NCBI GenBank assembly: GCA_948146395.1
Contig: OX411543.1
Location: forward strand, 36,971,058 to 37,035,057
Direction of reading: 5' to 3'
Length of the DNA stretch: 64,000 bases
DNA from: Fragum whitleyi
Lineage: Eukaryota > Mollusca > Bivalvia > Cardiida > Cardiidae
The notes beneath the pieces were generated by a model. The model ran no database searches. It was given only the letters and a program-made list of their open reading frames with translations, and was not told where the DNA came from. Shown here piece after piece: positions 50,501 to 59,243 of this stretch. Position numbers and translations under genes: made by a program. Within the stretch, counting starts at the first letter, position 1. Each line of letters opens with the position of its first letter.

Positions 50501-51078
50501 GACAGCCATTGGTTTATTTCTCAATGACAGGTCGTCTCTCATTTCTACTGCAGCATAGAAAGCGTCCATGTCAATATGGACTATTGTACGGCTCAGATCT
50601 CTCTGCTGTTCAAAGTCTTCAAGCAGATGGTCAGCCTGAAATACAAACATTAATTTCATAATTAGCAGAGGTACAGATATGAGGGGGTAAGCCAGTCTAA
50701 AATCTTCATTTCTCAATGAAACCCTATGTTGTGTGTACTCGTTTGAATTGTCTAAATGAGACAATTCCAATGAATACCAACAACATAGTGTTTGTTCTAT
50801 AATTATAGGAATACTTGATCTAAAATCCAAAATGCCCCTCTATCTGTAGCTCTGAATAAGGAGCCTTTATCCAAAGGTGGGCGCAAAAAAGCTATTATAA
50901 AAACAGACACAATTATAAGATAACTCAATTATTCAAGTGATGATACAGAATCCTCTACCCATTTCCAACTTCTTTACCATCAGCACAGGTAGGGAAGTAA
51001 TGAAATTTAGATAGGCAACAGACAGACAATCAAATTTAGCTCATAAACAAGATCTGTTGCAAAGGAGACTAATAACCC

Positions 51079-51109
<31 letters not shown>

Positions 51110-54100
51110 ACCACCAGCATTCTGTTCAAACATTTTTCAGACATGGTTTGTGACCTTGACATTTGGCTTTTGTGACCCAAAGACAATTGGGCATCTCCTT
51201 GGGTCAAGGGCGACAATTATACAAAGTTTAATGATTCTAGGTCGCTTTGTTCTTGGGTTGGATTCTGGAAAAGAGAAAGGTCAACAGACTGATTGATGGA
51301 TGAAAAGCTGGATGAACAGACAGGTTGAAACCAATATACCCCCCTCTAGCTCGTAGGTGGGAGGTATTACTGGACTTTGTTGATAAATGTGACTTAACCC
51401 TTGTCATGCTGAACCCTAAATATTCCTGCTTTGGCAGGAGCTATAGACAAACATCAGCCTGCACTTTTGTGCAGTCTGATGTTAGTCTACACCACCTGTT
51501 TCTCACTTTCAAACCAGAATGGTCAATAGACTTAGTTTTTCAAATAAAAATTGACCTACAATTGGTTCTTTCAGTGCTTTCAGCCCTTTGATTTTGAGGA
51601 AATTTTTTAGCCAAAATTTATTCAGCATCATGGGTTAATACTCTCATAGTGCTTCCATTGTTGTTACCTCAATTAATCCTTGTTTCAGCTGCACTTCTGA
51701 TATAGAGCTTATTTTCTGTTTCTGTTCTTCAATCTTTCTTTTCATTTCTTCTTCTTTCTTTCTCTCATTTTCATAAAATCTTGAACCTGACAAAATAGAT
51801 GAATACAATAAGAATGTAACAATAGTACTTGCATAATCAATAATCATTGAGGCTTCTAAAAGGTTAAAGTTTGAGTTTTGTTATACCAGTTTATTTATGA
51901 TGCATGAAATGTAGTCAATAATTGTCAAACAATATCAAAACAAGATGTGTTTGTAAAACCAAAACACACCAAAAACAGCTTTCTTTTTAAAAGAATCACC
52001 TTGATATTTGACCTTGACCTTGTCAGATGACCTTGACCTTCAACGCTGAAGATTCTTGTGAGGCCCGACATTGGAAATCCCCAGAATAAGGTAGTGAACC
52101 TGTAATAGATCCGCAACATTCTGGAAGTCATGAACTTTAACAGTGATAGCTGAGGTTTCCTAATGATTTCCATTAGGAAACCTTGGTTAAAATTGTGAAA
52201 GAACATGTGGTCAGAAATGTTGCGGAATGATAACCGGTCCACTACATTAATTTGTGTCAATCTGAATCTCTTGGAATGGCAAGAAGTTACTAGTGATATA
52301 ATGCATTTGTTATAGCAACAACTTTAGAGGTCATGTTCACAAATGCAAAGTATCATGGTGTACAGGGAGAGCTTGAAAATGGAGCAAATTCAAAACTTTC
52401 ACATTATAGCACGGTTTCTTGACCAGAATCTGACCCCTTCTATTTAGATTAATAAAAATCTTATTTTTCCTACTTGGCTTTGCACATGCTTTATAGAAAT
52501 GAATAACAAACAATATTGAATGTAATACTTATTTTTTTAATTGATAAAATATGTCAGTAATTGTTATTTAAGCATTTTTCCACAGAGGTCAAATTTTGGT
52601 CAAATAAACCAAGGTATACATGCAATCTACCTTAAGGTAGAGGACTGTTAACTGTTCTGCAACATTTTGGAGGTCAGGAACTTTAACAGTGTTAAATCAG
52701 ATTCCCTAATGATTTCATTAGAAAACCTCGGTTAACATTGTGAAAGAGCATGAGCTTGGAAACGTTGTGAAACTGTAATGGATCCACTACCTTAAATCAG
52801 GGTCGACTACCATAAAGCTAGAGCTACTACCTTAAGAAACCAAATTTGTGAAGTAAGATATATGCAAAACATTAATGCCCCCCTTTAGAGCAGGTCAATG
52901 GCCTATTCTTTGTTAATTAACAAAGGGCAATAACACAAAATATATGAGTTGAATTATGGTTTGTATACTGCACTTCTCCTTAATGAGATCTATCAAGCTG
53001 TGAAGTTAGATGATTGTAGCTTGCTTACTTTTTAAGATGTGCCCAAGACCATAAAGGTCTTTGGACAAACTGACCTACCAACACTGACAAGTGCAAAGCA
53101 ATATACCCCACTTGTTCAAAGGGGGTATCGTAAACAGATTCACCCTCCCTGATAGGAGCTCCCCTTGCACAATAAACAAAGGTAATTGGAATTACCTGCT
53201 TTTAGAAAATGGTGATATTTTTTCCGATTTGAGGTTCATTAAAATAAGGTAAATTGAACAAAAGTGGGAAAGCAAAAGAGCTACAATTTGATAGATATTT
53301 TGCTTCAGACAATGGGTACTAAATAATAGCTTTTGTTTAGTATATTTACTTTGAGATATACTTTAGGAGACATATGGCGTATTCTATTCAAATATCTTAC
53401 CTTTAGAAGCTTCATGGATAATCTGGTTAATCTTATCTTTGTTTAGACCTTCCATCCCAGCTTTGTTGTCATTTAACAGCATTCTTTTAACAATAGTTGG
53501 ATCATCTGGTGCAGTATCTTAATACAAATTTATAGTATATCATAAACCCAATTGACCTGTAGTGCAAAATTGATTGAATAGAGTTTAACGCCGTTTTCCA
53601 TATTTTTTCTGTTTTATCGCAGCGGCTTTAGGACCTAACAATGGATTCCTGATATTTCTCTCGCCAGTACAACCACCACATCTTTTCCTAGCCTCCAGCT
53701 GCTATCTCACAAAGGTAATGATCATCAATCCATTGGTGAAAGACAAATAGTCAAAAAGAATGAGTGCCGCCTTTGGGGATTGAACCTTTTCGCTAATAAG
53801 TAATTTTCTGAATCAAAGATGAATATTCTACCTTCCTATGTAATTCTATTTGAATTCAACTTTGTAGTTGACCTATCCTGCTCTCAATCCTTTTCCAAAT
53901 TTTTCTTTAATGCTTTATGATGGTTTATTGAGAAATAACGGTAGATTATCACTGGATAATCTCACGGCAAAAGCAGTGAAATTATCAAAATTTTATACCC
54001 TGCTTTTGTGCATTTCACCCTATCTGATGTCATCTATGCCGTGCGAAATAAGTGACGTCACAATGACATTGCATAGCAATCATGTGCAAAATGACATGCT

Positions 54101-54976
54101 TTACGAAAAAATGTCTTAGAAATTTCACATTTGTTTCATTTTTGCATTAAAGAAATAGAATAATCGTTTGTTTTTCGAGTAAGATCAATTAATATTTTAT
54201 ATCGTGAACAACAAAAGCTATATTTTCACTCTACCACTTGTGAAAATATAGCTTTTATTGTTCACTCAATGAAATATAAATCGATCTTACACTGAAGCAA
54301 ACGATTATCCTCTATGTATTTTACAGAGTTCCCAGGTGGTCCCTTTTTTCATGACAGGGTCCCAATTGTTTGAAACCGAATTCTAACTTAGCAGGATAAG
54401 GTTGTGTTGGGGTATCAGTTTAAAATCACAAACAGCCAAAAACTGTAAATATAAAGTTAACTGATCGTCTACAGATACTTTGAGACCTTACCTATCTCCT
54501 AAACGCACAGTTAGGACTCTGGCCAGACTGTGTGGATGCACAGGCTGGTCAGAGTCTTTGCTTTGCGCATGTTCGGAATTGTTGGAAATCTCATGCACAG
54601 GCTCATATTTCATCCTCCCATATAGCTAGAATAAGGGTTAGCACTAGTTAGTGGTGGGCTGAGTGTTCTTTCGACTAAAAAACGATAACAGATTATGATT
54701 TGAAACCAATTGCCTAACTTTAGTTAACACATTACCTTTACTCCCACCATCAGATGTCAATGAGACAGATGATAGTGTTGGCTTATCAGAACCAAGCTTT
54801 GACCCCTCAAGTTGATGATTACTTCCATTCAGCTGGTAACTTCGTCTCAATTCCACAGCTTGGTGACAACCTCTTGATTCTTCTGCTTCTTGATGGGAGT
54901 TTGGTTGTGCCCAACTTGTATCCATCCAATCTTCTTCGTCACCATTATCATCACATCCTGATCTCAGTGTATCCAT
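35410..54976 (-). CDS. POLK: DNA polymerase kappa
   Basis: Y-family translesion polymerase, nuclear, extending primers past bulky minor-groove lesions. Twelve coding exons join in one frame (3,972 nt, 1,323 residues): 54736-54976, 53401-53517, 51668-51786, 50483-50635, 48576-49152, 46720-46844, 46334-46500, 45706-45738, 44695-44791, 42582-42753, 38474-40514, 35410-35539. Visible parts: N-clasp (exons 2-3, [19 protein letters not shown]); palm with [12 protein letters not shown] (D181, D183) and SLDEAYL (D272, E273); HhH thumb region (ISGIGKV); RKS motif on a microexon; little finger (exons 9-10); two UBZ4 zinc fingers (from about C863 and C1237); NLS-like basic runs; C-terminal TILSFFK. It is longer than human POLK (about 870 residues) because the region around the UBZ fingers is expanded and low-complexity. 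The ATG at 54976 opens an exon whose acceptor (54996) implies an upstream untranslated exon. Confidence 0.93.
35715..36010 (+). repeat. Family C interspersed repeat
   Basis: It shares 'gcaggtcaatagcctattct', 'aatcaacaaagggcaataa', 'gcacttctcctcaatgagaa', 'tgtgaagtttcatgatt' and 'gcaatataccccctcttc' with 52866-53140 in the same orientation. It ends in palindromic 'cttcttcgaagg'. Both copies are in POLK introns. Confidence 0.65.
36085..38120 (+). repeat. 152-bp satellite array interrupted by a GACCTTGAC-satellite element
   Basis: Outer array: the marker GATCATGTG at 36113, then 37360, 37511, 37663, 37815 and 37967 (steps of 151-152 bp), ending in CCTAGCTAAAAA near 38118. Between its first and second units sits an element at about 36190-37292. 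That element starts 'caagatgtgtttgtgaaaca' and ATGCCCCCG and has six units with 'gagatctatcatcatgcc' (steps 152, 151, 162, 163, 163). It has a CAGA/CGGA microsatellite (37199-37250) and ends CGGGGGCAT. The arrangement is nested insertion within the last POLK intron. Confidence 0.78.
38474..40514 (-). CDS. POLK: POLK exon 11, UBZ-bearing region
   Basis: This 2,041-nt exon starts after TTGTTTCAG by completing Gly of LMGVRMS. It carries the end of the little finger, a long acidic and Ser/Asn-rich stretch, a basic [12 protein letters not shown] run (843-854) and a first UBZ4 finger (CPIC...HVDDC, 863-885). A three-fold 18-residue repeat and a second UBZ4 finger (CPVC...HVDSC, from 1237) follow. 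UBZ4 fingers bind ubiquitin, in the family on monoubiquitinated PCNA. The exon ends at AAAAG before GTAGGT. Confidence 0.92.
39277..39438 (-). repeat. POLK: 54-bp coding tandem repeat in POLK exon 11
   Basis: Three exact-length 54-bp units encode [18 protein letters not shown] (residues 960-1013), lying between the two UBZ fingers. The unit nearest the N-terminus differs most ([18 protein letters not shown]). It is in frame and probably length-variable. Confidence 0.85.
41319..42581 (-). other. POLK intron 10 repeats
   Basis: It holds the second palindromic repeat of the 441-544 type (41319-41436) and fragments of the AGATTATCA-hairpin family (42085-42130, 42340-42470). A pair of inverted words around 42455-42545 (TTGATGGCTCTG...CAGAGCCATCAA) makes a stem of about 12 bp with a 60-bp loop. 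I see nothing else. Confidence 0.45.
42582..42753 (-). CDS. POLK: POLK exon 10, little-finger (PAD) exon
   Basis: Acceptor TTTTATCAG, donor GTATGT. The exon encodes 57 codons, [20 protein letters not shown] through PQPLRLRLM, plus the first base of Gly. This matches the family's TVTIKLKNVNFEVKTRA and LRLRLMGVR blocks, which form the DNA-binding little finger. Confidence 0.92.
42948..43560. repeat. Composite repeat: hAT-like end, long palindrome and a SINE-like block
   Basis: The left end CAAGGTTCGACACTAA and the right end GTAAGTGTCGAACTCTG are inverted relatives, as in hAT-type ends, but I find no 8-bp duplication. Inside is a long palindrome (43170-43230) centred on GAAATTGCTTGT/TACAAGCAATTTC and several 'ggagtcc' words. 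From about 43355 the block 'attgcagcggct', 'ctagcctccag', 'gaatgagtgccg' recurs at 53587-53795 in the same orientation and is probably a separate element. Confidence 0.5.
44111..44270. mobile_element. Foldback MITE, TTAAGGTAGT family (copy 2)
   Basis: Starts TTAAGGTAGTAGACC and ends GGTCCACTACCTTAA. The arms pair along most of the 160 bp. It lies in POLK intron 9, between exons 44695 and 42753. Confidence 0.75.
44537..44600. repeat. 16-bp minisatellite in a POLK intron
   Basis: Four units of GTATACAGYATATGTT, alternating 'cagcatatggt', 'cagtatatgtt' and 'cagcttatgtt'. A likely polymorphic marker. Confidence 0.8.
44695..44791 (-). CDS. POLK: POLK exon 9
   Basis: 32 codons, [20 protein letters not shown] through EEQLK, starting the little finger; donor GTAATG, acceptor GAATTTCAG. 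Its first base completes the Arg codon begun on the preceding 33-nt microexon. Confidence 0.9.
44897..45300 (+). repeat. Family A Helitron-like element, 5' fragment
   Basis: AACTAGA, hairpin AAGCCATCAATGGCTT (44904-44919), GCTCCACAGGC, then two to three units of about 165 bp. It is broken off near 45300, followed by a fragment of the ATGCCCCCG-type repeat (45355-45595, with 'atggatggacagacaggaag' and 'aatatgcccctgatc'). Confidence 0.7.
45706..45738 (-). CDS. POLK: POLK 33-nt microexon encoding the RKS motif
   Basis: Acceptor TTTAATTATAG, donor GTATGT. The exon completes Arg, encodes [10 protein letters not shown], and leaves AG for the next Arg. Y-family polymerases conserve an (E/R)RKS(I/V/M)S-x-E-x-TF block at the start of the little finger (human: GERKSMSVERTF). 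Exon 7 ends STAVER and exon 9 begins TFQEL, so without this exon the motif would be absent. It keeps frame (33 nt), so skipping would remove 11 residues in frame. Too short for ordinary gene finders. Confidence 0.9.
46009..46260 (+). repeat. Family B Helitron-like element, 5' fragment
   Basis: AAGAGGGCCACCGTGGCCCT forms a perfect 7-bp hairpin (AGGGCCA/TGGCCCT, 46012-46028), followed by GCTCACCT. Internal words: 'gggcataaaatgtggcctct' occurs twice about 150 bp apart. Truncated near 46260. Confidence 0.65.
46334..46500 (-). CDS. POLK: POLK exon 7, thumb/HhH and linker
   Basis: Encodes [20 protein letters not shown] through LGIGSTAVE plus AG. SGIGKV is the helix-hairpin-helix loop used by Y-family polymerases. 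Donor GTAGGT, acceptor TTTTTTACAG. Confidence 0.93.
46720..46844 (-). CDS. POLK: POLK exon 6
   Basis: Encodes (G)[20 protein letters not shown] and on to KDLPTRK, the end of the palm and the fingers-thumb link. Donor GTAAGA, acceptor AATTTTTCAG; both phases agree with neighbours. Confidence 0.93.
46977..47770 (+). mobile_element. Family D Helitron-like/pearl-like element
   Basis: It starts AACTAGAACTGTCACAGAGC. Units of about 150 bp carry 'agtttcatgattcaaggt', 'gagttagagtccgg', 'actgtgaccttgacctttga' and 'atgtgacccaaaaacaatag'. A GACAGACGGACGGACAGATGG-type microsatellite lies at 47711-47732. The end is 'cttcataggtgggggtataa'. Same family as 2372-2781 (reversed) and 51135-51365. Confidence 0.7.
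48180..48472 (+). repeat. Helitron-like 3' end fragment, family B type
   Basis: The last internal unit and a 'ggacagacagacaagaaaca' microsatellite remnant are followed by the imperfect hairpin TTGAGCAATTCATGCTCA and GTGAGCTAAAAAA (48440-48472). It stops about 100 bp from the donor of POLK exon 5. Confidence 0.6.
48576..49152 (-). CDS. POLK: POLK exon 5, palm and fingers with catalytic DE
   Basis: 192 codons from [20 protein letters not shown] to RTRLTASA. It carries the catalytic pair in MSLDEAYL (D272, E273). After residue 290 is a family-variable insert; here it contains CFC and, at 362-374, CPLC-x7-CH before [15 protein letters not shown]. Human POLK has no such cysteine set at this place as far as I recall, so a small zinc site is possible. 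Acceptor TTTTTCCAG, donor GTAATG. Confidence 0.93.
49282..50482 (-). other. POLK intron 4
   Basis: It begins (plus-strand left) with a diverged copy of the hairpin repeat seen at 50718-50793 ('gaattgtctcaccaagacaattc', 49310-49335, then 'ccaacaacata'). The rest, to 50482, is AT-rich with no recognised element. Confidence 0.4.
50483..50635 (-). CDS. POLK: POLK exon 4, first catalytic motif
   Basis: 51 codons, [51 protein letters not shown]. The [13 protein letters not shown] block is the metal-binding motif I of Y-family polymerases (D181, with D183 in the same block). Donor GTAGGT, acceptor TTTCAG. Confidence 0.95.
50718..50793. repeat. Long hairpin, about 35-bp arms
   Basis: AAACCCTATGTTG...GAATTGTCT pairs imperfectly with AGACAATTC...CAACATAGTGTTT around a 5-base loop. 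Related words occur at 49310-49370 and at 7518-7545, so this is a dispersed palindromic repeat. Confidence 0.6.
51074..51113. repeat. Poly-C run joined to a CA dinucleotide repeat
   Basis: A run of about 18 C followed by (CA)n. Such runs are common sites of sequencing length error, so the exact length should not be trusted. Confidence 0.9.
51135..51365 (+). repeat. Family D repeat, 3' fragment
   Basis: One unit ('gtgaccttgacatttggctt', 'atgattctaggtcgctttgt'), a degraded 'gatggatgaaaagctggatg' microsatellite, and the end 'ccaatatacccccctctagc' then 'tcgtaggtggg'. Confidence 0.65.
51394..51638. mobile_element. TTAA-flanked MITE, CCCTTGTCATGCTGAA family (copy 2)
   Basis: TTAACCCTTGTCATGCTGAA at the left and TTCAGCATCATGGGTTAA at the right; 245 bp. 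The core, 'catcagcctgcacttttgtg' then 'cagtctgatg', is an internal hairpin. Located just right of POLK exon 3. Confidence 0.8.
51668..51786 (-). CDS. POLK: POLK exon 3, N-clasp
   Basis: Completes Gly, then [20 protein letters not shown] and on to KQGLIE; matches the GSRFYGNELKKE part of the family's N-clasp helix. Donor GTAACA, acceptor TATTTTGTCAG. Confidence 0.92.
52086..52250. mobile_element. Foldback MITE, TTAAGGTAGT family (copy 3)
   Basis: ATAAGGTAGTGAACC ... GGTCCACTACATTAA, centre TTTCCTAATGATTTCCATTA then GGAAA. POLK intron 2. Confidence 0.75.
52632..52795. mobile_element. Foldback MITE, TTAAGGTAGT family (copy 4)
   Basis: TTAAGGTAGAGGACTG ... GGATCCACTACCTTAA, centre CCCTAATGATTTCATTAGAA. 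About 380 bp from copy 3 in the same intron. Confidence 0.75.
52866..53140 (+). repeat. Family C interspersed repeat (copy 2)
   Basis: Same blocks and order as 35715-36010: 'gcaggtcaatggcctattct', 'aacaaagggcaataacacaa', 'cacttctccttaatgagat' and 'gcaatataccccacttgttc', then 'aaagggggtatc'. Lacks a long tandem array. Confidence 0.65.
53401..53517 (-). CDS. POLK: POLK exon 2, N-clasp start
   Basis: Encodes (D)[38 protein letters not shown]. The [19 protein letters not shown] block is diagnostic for polymerase kappa and absent from other Y-family members. Donor GTAAGA, acceptor TTTGTATTAAG. Confidence 0.94.
53587..53795 (+). repeat. SINE-like interspersed repeat
   Basis: It starts 'agtttaacgccgttttcca' and continues 'tatcgcagcggct', 'tttcctagcctccagctgct', 'atgagtgccgcc' and 'gggattgaacc'. 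A related block is at 43355-43560. The combination resembles a short element family common in bivalve genomes, recognised from memory and not verified. Confidence 0.5.
53905..54330. repeat. AGATTATCA-hairpin family copy plus a 60-bp-arm foldback
   Basis: The left part matches 1434-1745 block by block. The right part (54176-54292) is an inverted repeat: GTAAGATC...GTGAACAACAAAAGC and TATATTTTCAC against GTGAAAATATAGCTTTT, TTGTTCAC...GATCTTAC. Half of the foldback recurs near 42390 and 1695-1745. Confidence 0.65.
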
Positions 54977-54995
54977 TGTACATGTATCTATCCTT
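54736..54995 (-). CDS. POLK: POLK first coding exon
   Basis: ATG at 54974-54976 opens [20 protein letters not shown] and runs 80 codons to donor GTAATG. The sequence is acidic and low-complexity, with no human counterpart beyond position. CACCAG at 54996-55001 after a T-rich tract is a plausible acceptor, so 54977-54995 would be 5' UTR and an untranslated exon should lie further right. The start is the first ATG in the joined frame; an internal Met could also serve. Confidence 0.75.
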
Positions 54996-55001
54996 CTGGT
55001 G

Positions 55002-55640
55002 ATATTAAATATACAAAAAAAAGGTTAATATGACAAAAGCACTGCATTTGTACACCTCTTCAATTTTTCTGCGTTGTTAGCTTTCTTTTTTGGACCAATG
55101 GCGCAATAGCACAGCCTTGATAGAACCCTGTAAAAGTATCTGAAAGTGTCAATGACTGGTTCAGTGAATTTTTTTAAATACACTGGTATCTATCTGGTAC
55201 AAAAATATTTCCTATACATTTTCAGGGCCTTGCCATTTAAAAACAAGGAGATTAACTGTCACAAGATTAACCTGCTGAATGTCTTAAAGTATGGAAACAA
55301 CAAAGGGGAAAAACTCAGAAATTAAGCTAGGTTGCGTTAAAGTTCTTGTGCACTGCACTCAATATTCATGAAAGGAACATAATTGCTAAGTTTCAAGACA
55401 TTTGTAATCATGAAGACAGGGATATGCTCCAAACAAAGAAGTGAATGCTCCCTGCCTGCTGGATGTTCTGACGCCACAGGTGATCACATAATACCTCCTG
55501 TCATTCAATGGCATATGAAATCTAGAGGCCAAGTATCGCTCCCCTGGCACTATGCTCATTATCAATTTTAAAGAAATGCCTCCCTTTAACATTGGTAGCT
55601 TCAATGTGCCCATAATCATATGATTAGCAACATTTTATTT
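55002..55640. other. Non-coding, probable POLK 5' intron
   Basis: No domain-bearing frame or strong repeat. A pyrimidine/AC-rich stretch recalls degraded satellite ('ttaagctaggttgcgttaaa', 55322-55341; 'tgatcacataatacctcctg', 55481). Confidence 0.4.
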
Positions 55641-55644
55641 GAAA

Positions 55645-56240
55645 AAATAGAAAGCCATGAATGGCTTGAAATTATTGTAAAAGCAAATCAAAGTTTTGAC
55701 TAGATTTTTAGATATTTTGGGTTCTACTGATGTTGAAAATAATTTTCAAAGTTTCCACTACATAACATAAAGAGAAATTACCTCCGCTCATAAAATACAT
55801 ATTTTTCATCCAATGACAATAATTTTTAGCTGCATGATAATGGGTCAACAATGGATCATACCAATGAAGTTTGATTTATATCCATCAGTTACATTCTGAG
55901 AAAATGATTTTCAAAGTTTCCACTATATAACATAAAGAGAAATTACCTCCACCCATAAAATACATATTTTTCATCTGATCACAAGAATCTTTGGTAGACT
56001 GATAAAGAGTTACTCAAGTATCATTCCAGTGAAATTTGGTTGATACCCATCTGATGATCACTTATATTCTGAGAAAATGATTTTCAAAGTTTCCACTATA
56101 TATCATATAAAAAAAAAAACCCTTATAAAATACAAATTTATCATCCGATCACAATAAACTCACTGAGGAAAACTCACTTTTTACCATGTTTGGAAATTAG
56201 CCACACCCATTAAATCAATGTTTTTCATTGGATCTAAAAT
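55645..56240 (+). repeat. Family A Helitron-like fragment
   Basis: 5' hairpin AAGCCATGAATGGCTT (55652-55667) but without the GCTCCAC block. Then three units of about 165 bp ('gttgatacccatctgatgat', 'ccacccataaaatacatatt') and 'accatgtttggaaattagcc' near the break. Confidence 0.65.
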
Positions 56241-57895
56241 TGAATAAATGTACAAGTTGTGATAACAAAAAATGTTGCATCACAAAGGCCCCTTTTACCA
56301 TGACAGAGCATCATATCATTCAAAATCAAAGAATGTTGATAGAGCATGTCCTGAGGATCATTCTTGAGCAGTTCTGACAGGTACTATAGTTTCAGAGAAG
56401 AAGGGGTTTTTTTATATATATTTTGTTATTATTATCTAAGGGATCATTTTTGGTGACATGACATCCAATAGAGCCAATTTTATCAACCTGATCAGGATTT
56501 AACAAAGAAATCATTCCTGCACAGTTTGGTTGAATTCTGATTACAAGTTTTAGAGAAAAAGATTGTTTTATATTATATCATTTATTGGACCATTTTAACA
56601 AAAAAGCAACAGCCTGTAGATCATGTAATCAGAAATTAGTAAAGAAATGTATAAAGGCATACCCTATCATATCTTAGAAGTTTTCTGATCAGTAGTTTCA
56701 GAGCAGAAATGTTTTCATCATATTGGACCCTAAATGGTGATACAAAAGCCCATAGCACCCATGTTATCAATCCGATTACAATTTAACCCTTGTCATGCTG
56801 AATAAATTTTGGCTAAAAATTTCATCAGAATCAAAGGACAAAAAGCACTGAAAGTCCAAACTGTAGATCAATTTTTATTTGAAAAACTAAATCTATTGAC
56901 AATTCTGGTTTGAAAGTGAGAAACAAGTGGTGTAGACTAACATCAGGCTGAACATATGTGCAGGCTGATGTTTGTCTATAGCTCCTGCCGAAACAGGAAT
57001 ATTCCGGGCTCAGCATGACAAGGGTTAACATAAAAATGTGAAAGAACATGTCCTGAGGATCATTCCTGGGAAGTTGAGTTGAATTCTGAATTGAAGAAGA
57101 CTTTTTTATATTTCACTATATGGGACCATTTTTCAGTGACACAGCATCCCGTAAGCCTCCGCTCGATCAGAAATTTACAAACAAATTTGAAAAAGCACAG
57201 GCTATTCTAAGCATCATTCCTGTGCAGCAATGGTTATATTCTTAACAGAAGTTTCAGAGAAGAAGATTCTTTTAAATTTCACTATAAGTGACCATTTTTC
57301 AGTAAAGTGGCAGCTGGTAGAGCCCATGTAGGGATTATTCTAACTCAGAATATCATGAGCAAAAATATCTCATTTAAATTTTAGCAAATCAAATGCGAAA
57401 TTAAGAATTAGTTGCCAGATATTTAACCAAATACCTCCATAAATTACATTTTGCTTTGAAATTTGTGTCTCATTTAGCCGGTTTTACCGAGATTTTTTTC
57501 GGATAAGTGAGAGAATCTCTCAATATCTCGCCCCATAATGATCCCTGCCCCATGTCATTAGCCAAATCAGAATTGTATGAACAAATCTGAAAGAGCATGT
57601 TCTAAGCATTATTCCCATGAAGTTTGGTTGAATTCTGAACAGTGCTTTCAGAGATTATTTTTTATTATATAGGACCATTTTTCAGTGACACAGCAGCCTA
57701 TGTCATCAGCCCAATCAGAATCTCATAAACAAATCTCAAAGAGCATATTCAAAGGACCATTTCTGTGAAGTTCGGTTATATTTTTAACACTTGTTACAGA
57801 TAAGAAGATTTTCTTGTATATTTCACTATAATTATAGGACCATTTTTCAGTGACATGGCAGCCATCAGACAATTAGAATTTCAAGAACAAATCAG
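56241..57895 (+). repeat. ~166-bp satellite (subfamily E) broken by a MITE
   Basis: The marker 'ccatttttcagtgac' and relatives at about 57125, 57291, 57672 and 57837 give steps of 166 and 165 bp, with one interrupted step. Associated words are 'gatcattcctgtgaagttt', 'gaattctgaa' and 'agagaagaagatt'. A TTAA MITE is inserted at 56783-57028 and about 200 bp of unrelated sequence lies at about 57330-57535. Confidence 0.6.
56783..57028. mobile_element. TTAA-flanked MITE, CCCTTGTCATGCTGAA family (copy 3)
   Basis: TTAACCCTTGTCATGCTGAA and TTCAGCATGACAAGGGTTAA-type ends (right end reads CTCAGCATGACAAGGGTTAA); 246 bp. In the opposite orientation to 51394-51638. The best-conserved copy in the window. 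Confidence 0.85.
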
Positions 57896-58742
57896 AGCTA
57901 GAGCTGCTTGAGCAGCTGATTTGCCCAACAGGCCTGAATGGTATGATATGATTAGAAAGGAATTTAAGTGAATGGATTAATAAATGTATAGTAAGTTTTT
58001 TTTAAACTTTACATGCTGAAATATTTCTTCAAAGAAAAATTCATGATTGATGAATAACATATAGAAATAGAACTCTGCCTGTTAAATACCTATTTTTCAT
58101 CCGATCACAAAAAGTTTGTCCAACCTGATAATGGGTCCCATCAGATTATCAAAGGAGGGATACTTTATTGTATCTACTATTCGATAAGTGCCCCAATACA
58201 CCTGTTTACTGTACACTACATTACCTATATACAGGTCGTGTTGACGGGCCGAGTTTTACTCAGGCCAAGTTTTTTACAAGGCCAAGTTGGGTATTGAGTC
58301 ACCAAAGGAACATTCAAGTGAAATTCAGTAATGTTCCGAGAAAATGACTTTCAAAGTTTCCACTATATAACATGTGGAGAAATAACCTCCGTCTTTAAAT
58401 GACATTTTTCATCTGTTCACAATCATTTTTTGAAGACTGTAAAAAGGGTCACTCAAGGATCATTCCAGTGAAATTTGATTGATATCCATCAATTACATTC
58501 TGAGAAAACAATTTTTAAAGTTTCCACTATATAACATATGAAAATGACCTCCACCCATAAAAGACACATTTTTCATCTGATTACAATCGTTCTTTGTAGA
58601 CTGATAAAAGGTCACTCACTAATAAATCCATCAAAATTTGGTTGATATCTATTGGTTAGATTCTGCGAAAATGATTTTCAAAGTTTCCACTATGTAAGAT
58701 ATAGATATATAATGACCTCCGCCCATAAAAAACATATTTTTC
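57896..58742 (+). repeat. Family A Helitron-like element, 5' part with an insertion
   Basis: 5' hairpin AGCTGCTTGAGCAGCT (57902-57917), then GCCCAACAGGCCTG. Family A units follow, interrupted at about 58138-58277 by a block ('tcagattatcaaaggaggga', 'gggccgagttttactcaggc') that occurs again at 59244-59410. Units resume and end near 58742. Confidence 0.6.
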
Positions 58743-59213
58743 ACTTTGACATAAGAGAAAACATAGTACCGAGAGTCACTAGTGATGTACCAGTAGAGTC
58801 TGTGGATCGAGCACTTTACACCTTGATAACTATTCGATTAGCTGCAATAATGTATCGTAGTGGTATATGTTTTCGACCGACATATGTTTTCACCCTATTT
58901 TGATTTTTATTTATTTTATGTGCATGTGTTTTATTGTTATATCATTTTAGGTATCAATCTTAACTTTTAAATCATAGCTACTAGACTTGAGTTACCAAAT
59001 ATGTTCAAGATAAATTTAAATTGCATAAATATTTTTTGCACCTACTGTTTCATTTATTTTTCTTAAGTCACTTTTATGTTTTATGTTTATGTTATGTTTA
59101 TGTTAACCTTAGAATGCTTTATATGTAGTCGGTTCAAAAGCTAATGTTAGCTTATGTTGTTTGTTATGCTGTCTTGCCGACTTTAAATAAATCTTATCTT
59201 ATCTTTTCTTAGA
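58743..59213 (+). mobile_element. Possible 3' end of a non-LTR retrotransposon
   Basis: An AT-rich stretch ends in 'ttgccgactttaaataaatc' followed by TTATCTTATCTTTTCTTA, an AATAAA signal plus short tandem tail as in many LINE 3' ends. No reverse transcriptase or endonuclease motif is left, so it would be a strongly 5'-truncated copy. Tentative. Confidence 0.35.
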
Positions 59214-59243
59214 AATTTATCTATTGATATGCTGCCTCCCACA

